Below are positions 5,386-10,883 of a DNA stretch of 10,883 bases, one piece after another. The first letter of the stretch is position 1. The number at the start of each line of letters is the position of its first letter. This DNA comes from Sutterella sp. GTDB taxonomy: Bacteria > Pseudomonadota > Gammaproteobacteria > Burkholderiales > Burkholderiaceae_F. A program made the position numbers and the translations under genes. The stretch spans positions 1 through 10,883 of the forward strand of contig JAHHRH010000046.1 of assembly GCA_020025915.1 (NCBI GenBank). The letters run 5' to 3'. The notes under the pieces were generated by a model that was not told the DNA's origin, made no database searches, and was given only the letters and a program-made list of their open reading frames with translations.

Positions 5386-5409
5386 AAAATACCATAAATG
5401 CGGTATTTT
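5386..5409. repeat. 8-bp AT-rich palindrome between divergent tRNA-His and the radical SAM gene
   Basis: AAAATACC (5386-5393) and GGTATTTT (5402-5409) are exact reverse complements around 8 bases. It lies just upstream of the tRNA-His -35 and about 200 bases before the plus-strand gene at 5607. T-runs follow it on both strands, but no gene runs into it from either side. A protein-binding site is therefore as likely as a terminator. The rest of the 299-base gap (5308-5606) holds promoter-like sequences and no gene. Confidence 0.4.
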
Positions 5410-5519
5410 TGTGATTTGAATTGCTTAATGGCTACTTATTCAGTCGTTTTTGATATGTCCTCTAAAGAATGTCTAAGGAATTTTGGATGAATCGCGGAGA
5501 AGTAAGGTTTCGCAAGCGT

Positions 5520-5565
5520 TTGTCACCTCGGTTTTTGTCGATAAAGATACGCCTTCAAGTAAAAT
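5520..5565 (+). promoter_or_regulatory. Candidate promoter region for the radical SAM and helicase genes
   Basis: Two overlapping candidates occur. TTGTCA (5520-5525, 5 of 6) is followed after 16 bases by TAAAGA (5542-5547). TTGTCG (5535-5540) is followed after 19 bases by TAAAAT (5560-5565, 5 of 6). Either would give a leader of about 35-55 bases ahead of the ATG at 5607. I cannot choose between them. Confidence 0.3.
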
Positions 5566-5606
5566 GCATGATTCAATTTTTGTTCTCAACGTAGAGGAGG
5601 GGTGAG

Positions 5607-6635
5607 ATGGTGAGAGGCCCGCATTTAAGTGAGTTGGCTAAAGAGTGGCAGGCGTTAGGCGCTAAGCCACAACATGTCCGACGCATCTTTTTGGCCTGGG
5701 CTGGTTTGGCACCTTGGAAAGCGCGTAAAGGCGAAACATTTCCGAAAGCCATAGCCGAAGTACTCCCGGTTATACGAGCACGTTTAGAAAAGTTAACGCA
5801 TGCTTTGCCTGTGCGTAGTGAAGAGGCCGAAACAGTTAAATTGATTCTCGGCTTAAAGGATGGCGAGTGTATTGAATCGGTGCTGTTGCCACGTCAGGGA
5901 CTTTGCGTCTCAACCCAGGTAGGGTGTGCCGTTGGCTGTGTCTTTTGCATGACGGGTAAGGGTGGCTTAGTGCGTCAACTTTCGAGCGCCGAAATTGTGG
6001 CGCAATTCTGTGAGGCTAAGCGTGTTCGTCAAGACATCAAGAAAATTGTATTGATGGGGATGGGCGAGCCCAGTCACAACCTGAATGCGGTCTGTGAAGC
6101 GGTGGAGTTCTTTGGTAATGTTTGCGGGCTTTCACATAAAGATATTGTGATTTCGACCGTGGGTGACCATCGTCTCTTTAATCGTTTGCCGGCCCTATCC
6201 GTTCGTCCTGCTCTGGCTTTGAGTTTACATACCACCGATAACGCGTTGCGTCGTGAACTACTCACTAATTCACCTGATATTCCAGTAGAAACCTTACTTG
6301 AATGTACGCTCGATTATGCAGATGTCACGGGCTACCCGGCGCAAATTGAATGGACCTTGATGGCAGGCATCAATGATTTGCCCGAACAAGTGGAACGCTT
6401 GGCAGATTTGATTGAAGGGCGCTATGCGATGGTGAATTTTATTGCCGTGAATCCGGTCGAAGGGTCGCCATTTAAGCGTCCGACATCCGAACACATGCAA
6501 GACCTTATTACGATTTTGCGTCGTCGTGGCACAGTAGCCACCTTACGTGATAGTGCTGCACAGGATATTGAAGGGGGGTGCGGCCAACTTCGCGCCCGAG
6601 TGATTGGTATTTTGCCTCAGAAGAACACACATTAA
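5607..6635 (+). CDS. RlmN/Cfr-family radical SAM RNA methyltransferase, divergent
   Basis: Family members methylate C2 or C8 of an adenosine in 23S rRNA, and RlmN also acts on tRNA. They use a 4Fe-4S cluster and two S-adenosylmethionines. The 342 residues show the full catalytic set: cluster cysteines 107, 111 and 114 in CAVGCVFC, the SAM loop GMGEP (151-155), the methyl-accepting cysteine Cys325 in GGCGQL and the resolving Cys100 in GLCVSTQVGC. These match E. coli Cys355 and Cys118 in position. The N-terminal helical domain (LGAKPQHVRRIF at 17-28) is also recognisable. It is shorter than E. coli RlmN (384), and the C-terminal signature reads TLRDSAAQDIEGGCGQL instead of RKTRGDDIDAACGQL. It may therefore be a paralogue with another RNA target rather than the housekeeping RlmN. 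AGGAGG stands 6 bases before the ATG. The helicase gene follows after 26 bases, probably in the same transcript. Confidence 0.85.
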   Translation: MVRGPHLSELAKEWQALGAKPQHVRRIFLAWAGLAPWKARKGETFPKAIAEVLPVIRARLEKLTHALPVRSEEAETVKLILGLKDGECIESVLLPRQGLCVSTQVGCAVGCVFCMTGKGGLVRQLSSAEIVAQFCEAKRVRQDIKKIVLMGMGEPSHNLNAVCEAVEFFGNVCGLSHKDIVISTVGDHRLFNRLPALSVRPALALSLHTTDNALRRELLTNSPDIPVETLLECTLDYADVTGYPAQIEWTLMAGINDLPEQVERLADLIEGRYAMVNFIAVNPVEGSPFKRPTSEHMQDLITILRRRGTVATLRDSAAQDIEGGCGQLRARVIGILPQKNTH

Positions 6636-6661
6636 TCTGTCACACATAGAAAGGAAGCTAA

Positions 6662-9600
6662 ATGCCGAAGTTTAAAGCCAAAGGATCAGCGCTTCTTGTT
6701 GCCCACCTTGGTGAAAGTCAAGCTAAGGCCTTAGAACCTTTGTTTGTCTCGTTGTTGTCTGACAAAGGTCAGATTAGTCGAGATGAATTTCTTAGAGCTA
6801 TGTGTAAGACTGGTCGAATGTCGACGAGAGAAGCTTCTGCATTGGTGTCGAAGCTGATCAAACAATCCTGGCTCGAGTGTAGTAGTGAATGGAGCGATAA
6901 CATCACATTTGGACCCGTGTTGTGGGGGAACTTTGTCGAGCATCTGACCGATAGCTCTGTGATGCAGCTTAGCCAAGTTCGAGTGGCTGCTCGTCGTCAT
7001 GGAGACTTTATACCTGACCGAGAGTACGCCGCATGGGTGGTGTTAACACATGCTGTGCTCAATCAGTATGAGCCTAACCCGGCAGTGTTTGAGGATTTTG
7101 GTGAACGGTTGGATAACTATTGGTCGTCCAAAAAATTGGTGAATACCTTGGGTGATCTGTTTGAGTGGCAACTGATGGACAATCGGCATGTCGACGTCAT
7201 TAGACGTCTGCCTCAGTCGCAGAGCGAGACGTTAGTGAGTCGACTTTTAGCGACCAAACCATTGCTTGATTTTATTAAACATAAGATTCCGGATTGTCAA
7301 TTAGCGGTTTATCGTGAGTTCGCACCAAAGGCTACTGGGCTTCAGTGTTATGGTTTCTTCTATGAGCTGTGGCACGAAGGGGTCGCTGTTGCGAAGTCGC
7401 ATGTGGTGCCCTTAAATGTGTACTATGACTTGCTTACAGCCGTCGAGCTCATTCTTCGCAAAGAATATAAAGGCGCGCTTCAATGTGCTCGCGAAGGGTT
7501 AAAACGTGTTGAGACCAAGACGGTATTTAATGACTTTTGGATGAACTGGGTCTATGGTTTGTGTCTTTACTACAACAAGGATAATGGTGTTGTTCGACGC
7601 ACCATGACAAGCCTTGTGAAAAACCTGGATCCGCGTAAACTTCATACTGTAGGGCTCCTGCTTTGGTGCTCTTTGGCCTTAAGCGAAGATCTATCAGATA
7701 TTGAGGCTCATTGGAATTTTGTCTCATATGTCGATGAACAACGCATGCCGTTGACCATGCTAGGCATGATGCTCAGAAAATATTCGAACCCGACAGCGAT
7801 CTTAGGTCATTGGGTTGAAAGAGCGTTGAAGGATCCAACCTTTGACGGCGTCCTGAAGCTAGAAGCGCTGATGACTGTTAAAGGCGATGAAGCTGAGATC
7901 AAAGCGTTGAGCGACAAATTAGGCATGACGTCAATCATGCCCCCTGCGACCGATATTGTGGAGCCGTGGGAGCGCTTGCTTGACAAACTCATCTTGGCCG
8001 AAGGTCAGTCAAAGTCGACGAACTCTAAGGAACGTGTGATTTACTTAGTTGACACGAAGAGTTGGGATGTCAGACCGCGTCTTTTGAAGTCAAAGGACGG
8101 GAAGACCTGGTCAAAAGGACGTGATATTGCGCTAAAGACATTTGCGCAAGGCGATGTTGAGGGTTTGAGCGCACAAGATAAAGCTGTTGCGCGCGCTGTA
8201 AAACAGTACCAGTACGGTCGCACGATTGAGTATTACATGGATATGTCTGTGGCTTGGCAGGCGCTCATTGGACACCCGTATGTATACAACGATAATGATC
8301 CAACACAGCGCATTGAAGTTCGCGAACGTCCGTTGACGCTTTCTGTTAAAGAAACGACCGCTGGTTATGTTCTCTCGCACAATATTAAGCCTGGCGACAA
8401 ACGTTTAGAGGATGTGGTCGTTTCCTTTAACGGCACAGAAGTGTTCGTGTGCCCGATCAATGAGCGTAGTAATGAAATTTTGTCGGATTTGCTCGCTCAA
8501 AAGACATTCCCGTTGGCCGCGAAACAGAAATTGACGACGTTATTAGGTCGATTGGCTAATCGTATGACGGTGATGTCCGATTTAACGAGCAAAGCCGTGA
8601 AGACGGTCAAGGCCAACGTGAATCCGTTCTTCCGATTCGACCAGTTAATGCCGGGCGAATTTATGGTCACATTGGGGTTGCATCCGATTCCAGGTAGCAC
8701 TTTAATCTGTGAGCCTGGTGTCGGTCCCGAAAACCTTTCTGCTAATCAGAATGGTAAGTACGTGGTTGTGCAACGTCAGCTGAAGGACGAGCGTACGGTG
8801 ATGACTCGCGTCCTTGAACATCTTAAGAACCATAAGCTCGGGACGCCCGAGGATGGCACTTGGTCTTTGTCTATGAGCGGTTGTTTGACGTTCTTGGAAG
8901 CATTACACGAAGTTAAAAATGACGTCGTGATCGAATGGTCCGACCATGTTGACTATCGTGTGAATCACTCGAAGATTCAAGCGCATCAGTGTTCGGTTAG
9001 CGTCCGTCGTTTGGGTCAATGGTTTGAAGTGGAGGGCATGGTCGAGGTGTCGTCTACACTCAAGATGACGTTACGTGAAGTGCTCGAAAAGCTCCGTGCC
9101 TCAAAGGTGCCCGGGTATATCGAACTCAGTGAAGGCGAATTTGTGGCGCTCACCGATCAATTGCGTCAGCAATTGATGATGATGGAAGGCCTTTTGCAGC
9201 AGACAAAGAAGTCGCTCACGTTACCTCGCTATGCTGTGAACGTCATTGATGATCTCACTGAAGTGGGAGTCAATGTGAATGCCGACGAAGCAACGAATGC
9301 AATGATTGAGTGCATCCGTAAGGTTTCGGCCGAGTCTGAAGCCTTGCCGGCGCAACTCACAGCTGATTTGCGTGACTATCAGGTGGACGGATTCCGCTGG
9401 ATGAGTCGTTTGGCGCATTGGGGTGCGGGTGGCATTTTGGCGGACGACATGGGGCTTGGTAAAACTGTGCAGACGATTACGCTCCTTCTTTCGCGCGCAT
9501 CCGAAGGGCCTTCTTTGGTGGTGTTGCCAACTTCGGTGCTCCTTAATTGGCAGGCAGAGCTTCGTCGATTTGCGTCAAGCTTACGCGTTATTAACTACAA

Positions 9601-10738
9601 CCTCGAAGGTCGTCAGTCAGCCTTAGAAGCGTTGTCTGTGGATGACGTCGTACTTTCAACTTATGGTGTTATGTCTAATGATATCGATCACTTGCAAAGG
9701 GTTGATTGGAACGTGGTGGTCTTAGACGAAGCTCATACTATAAAGTCAAAAGAAACGAAGACCTCTAAGGCCGCTATGATGCTCAATGCGCAGTGTCGTT
9801 TGCTCTTAACTGGGACGCCGTTGCAAAACCATCTTAGTGAACTGTGGAACTTATTGGAATTTGCTAATCCGGGTTATTTGGGTACGTACAACAGCTTTGT
9901 TGAACGTTTTGTCATGCCGATCGAGCGTGACCATCATAAAGAGAAGCAACGTCAACTTAAGCGCATGATTTCGCCCTTTATTTTGCGTCGCACGAAGACG
10001 GACGTCCTTGATGAGTTGCCCGAAAAGACAGATATCACGGTGCGTATTGAGCTCTCGAACGAAGAGAAGGCTCTTTACGAAGATATTCGTGAAAAGACCG
10101 TTGAAGAACTTGAGTCTGGCGAAATTAATCCGATGCAGGCGCTCGCTGCGCTTACGCGTCTACGTCAGGCGGTTTGTCATCCGAAGCTTATCAATCCCCA
10201 GTTGACATTTGACTCTTCTAAGACTCAGGCTTTCTTGAAGCTCGTTGAAGAACTGCATAACAATGGTCATCGTGCTTTGGTCTTTAGCCAGTTTACGTCT
10301 CACTTGGCCTTGGTGAGTGAAGCTCTGGATGCGCTTAACATTGAGTACCTCTATTTGGACGGTGCAGTCTCGGCTGCACAACGCACGAAGCTCACCGAAA
10401 CCTTCCGTCTTGGCAAGATGCCGCTTTTCTTGATTAGCTTGAAGGCTGGTGGTACAGGGCTTAATTTAACGGCGGCCGACTATGTGATCCATTTGGATCC
10501 ATGGTGGAATCCAGCCATTGAAGATCAGGCTTCAGACCGTGCCTATCGCATTGGTCAGGAACGTCCGGTGACGGTCTATCGCTTGGTGGCAGAAGGCACG
10601 ATCGAAGAAAAGATCTTGCGGTTGCATGACACCAAGCGTTCGCTTGCGGATGTGCTCTTAGAGGGTGCGGATATGTCGAGTCGCTTGAGTAAAGATGCGC
10701 TACTTGCTTTGTTGTCTTCTAAGGAGGAGATGAAGTAA
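6662..10738 (+). CDS. Large SNF2-family (Swi2/Snf2) DNA-dependent ATPase with a long uncharacterised N-terminal region
   Basis: A cytoplasmic ATP-driven motor expected to move along double-stranded nucleic acid and displace or remodel bound proteins. The 1358 residues end in a complete SNF2 motor: LRDYQVDGFRW from about 903, Walker A DDMGLGKT (928-935), DEAH (1022-1025), TGTPLQN (1050-1056), the second lobe with RALVFSQF and SLKAGGTGLNL, and the arginine-finger motif QASDRAYRIGQ (1289-1299). Residues 1-900 are not a family I can name. A winged-helix-like start (about 35-75) is followed by a helix-rich, TPR-like region (about 250-400). A beta-containing part with WFEVEG (about 787) and GYIELSEGEFVAL resembles the segment ahead of the motor in other bacterial SNF2 proteins. 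I see no SWIM-type Cys/His zinc cluster. AAGGAAG lies 4 bases before the ATG. Bacterial relatives include RapA/HepA-type proteins, but the N-terminus differs from RapA. A role in transcription recycling, repair or defence cannot be decided from this window. Confidence 0.9.
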   Translation: MPKFKAKGSALLVAHLGESQAKALEPLFVSLLSDKGQISRDEFLRAMCKTGRMSTREASALVSKLIKQSWLECSSEWSDNITFGPVLWGNFVEHLTDSSVMQLSQVRVAARRHGDFIPDREYAAWVVLTHAVLNQYEPNPAVFEDFGERLDNYWSSKKLVNTLGDLFEWQLMDNRHVDVIRRLPQSQSETLVSRLLATKPLLDFIKHKIPDCQLAVYREFAPKATGLQCYGFFYELWHEGVAVAKSHVVPLNVYYDLLTAVELILRKEYKGALQCAREGLKRVETKTVFNDFWMNWVYGLCLYYNKDNGVVRRTMTSLVKNLDPRKLHTVGLLLWCSLALSEDLSDIEAHWNFVSYVDEQRMPLTMLGMMLRKYSNPTAILGHWVERALKDPTFDGVLKLEALMTVKGDEAEIKALSDKLGMTSIMPPATDIVEPWERLLDKLILAEGQSKSTNSKERVIYLVDTKSWDVRPRLLKSKDGKTWSKGRDIALKTFAQGDVEGLSAQDKAVARAVKQYQYGRTIEYYMDMSVAWQALIGHPYVYNDNDPTQRIEVRERPLTLSVKETTAGYVLSHNIKPGDKRLEDVVVSFNGTEVFVCPINERSNEILSDLLAQKTFPLAAKQKLTTLLGRLANRMTVMSDLTSKAVKTVKANVNPFFRFDQLMPGEFMVTLGLHPIPGSTLICEPGVGPENLSANQNGKYVVVQRQLKDERTVMTRVLEHLKNHKLGTPEDGTWSLSMSGCLTFLEALHEVKNDVVIEWSDHVDYRVNHSKIQAHQCSVSVRRLGQWFEVEGMVEVSSTLKMTLREVLEKLRASKVPGYIELSEGEFVALTDQLRQQLMMMEGLLQQTKKSLTLPRYAVNVIDDLTEVGVNVNADEATNAMIECIRKVSAESEALPAQLTADLRDYQVDGFRWMSRLAHWGAGGILADDMGLGKTVQTITLLLSRASEGPSLVVLPTSVLLNWQAELRRFASSLRVINYNLEGRQSALEALSVDDVVLSTYGVMSNDIDHLQRVDWNVVVLDEAHTIKSKETKTSKAAMMLNAQCRLLLTGTPLQNHLSELWNLLEFANPGYLGTYNSFVERFVMPIERDHHKEKQRQLKRMISPFILRRTKTDVLDELPEKTDITVRIELSNEEKALYEDIREKTVEELESGEINPMQALAALTRLRQAVCHPKLINPQLTFDSSKTQAFLKLVEELHNNGHRALVFSQFTSHLALVSEALDALNIEYLYLDGAVSAAQRTKLTETFRLGKMPLFLISLKAGGTGLNLTAADYVIHLDPWWNPAIEDQASDRAYRIGQERPVTVYRLVAEGTIEEKILRLHDTKRSLADVLLEGADMSSRLSKDALLALLSSKEEMK

Positions 10739-10883
10739 CATTCTGTTACATGCAATGATCCTCCCTTTGCGTCTGTCGCTAAAGCGCGCTTTTGTTGTTG
10801 GACTAGGTTCAACGATGAAAGCGAGTATGCAAAAAATGGACATGAGGACAAATCCGTTCTCACCCTCTATGATGAAAAGGAGG
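10739..10883 (+). other. Right-edge gap ending in a ribosome-binding site for a gene outside the window
   Basis: The final seven bases, AAGGAGG (10877-10883), are a perfect Shine-Dalgarno sequence, so a plus-strand start codon probably lies just past the edge. A second possibility is a frame open from the ATG at 10755 to the edge (43 codons, MILPLRLSLKRAFVVGLGS at its start). It has no close ribosome-binding site and an odd number of Met residues after that. A 12-base palindrome, AAAGCGCGCTTT, lies at 10781-10792 and is followed by a T-rich stretch. No clear terminator for the helicase gene is seen. Confidence 0.45.

Noticed and set aside
6662..10738. The SNF2 gene as part of a named phage-defence system
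   Set aside because: No methylase, nuclease, phospholipase-D-like or zorya/DISARM-type partner is present. One SNF2 gene is not enough to claim a defence system.
8116..10863. Minus-strand frames opposite the SNF2 gene, including the one running over its end (10576-10863)
   Set aside because: They are shadows of the strongly supported plus-strand helicase gene, with no recognisable domain and no ribosome-binding site.

Overview
The window reads as ordinary bacterial chromosome of about 50% GC with strong Shine-Dalgarno sites. TrpB is very close to the proteobacterial enzyme, and the tRNA-His gene encodes its own CCA end. I infer a proteobacterium, possibly a gut-associated betaproteobacterium of the Sutterella/Parasutterella kind; no rRNA or marker gene here proves this. 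I see no insertion sequence, integrase, CRISPR array or other sign of a mobile island.

The left half (1-5307) is read on the minus strand. In transcription order it holds tRNA-His(GUG) with a hairpin terminator; a trp leader with a 20-codon peptide carrying three consecutive Trp codons and a complete attenuator; trpB; a shortened trpA; a terminator; the branched-chain amino acid carrier brnQ with its own terminator; and a sodium symporter of the bile-acid/BASS family. The BASS gene has a 9-bp palindrome over its likely promoter and ends towards a hairpin at the window edge. The right half (5607-10738) is read on the plus strand. It holds a divergent RlmN/Cfr-like radical SAM protein, followed after 26 bases by a 1358-residue SNF2-type ATPase. 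The last 145 bases lead to a ribosome-binding site for a gene beyond the window.

The most interesting part is 2903-5094. TrpB keeps all its catalytic residues. The TrpA partner has lost the catalytic glutamate (Ile48 at the E. coli Glu49 position), the loop-6 signature, both phosphate-binding glycine motifs and about 45 residues including the GFGIS strand. No other trp gene is present in the window. Yet the operon is under an intact Trp-codon attenuator. The simplest reading is a Trp-starvation-controlled indole salvage unit, in which TrpB makes Trp from outside indole plus serine and TrpA survives, if at all, as an allosteric partner. This resembles the trpBA arrangement of genital Chlamydia trachomatis, arrived at separately. 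The neighbouring amino-acid carrier brnQ fits a scavenging lifestyle, but its functional link to trp is only inferred.
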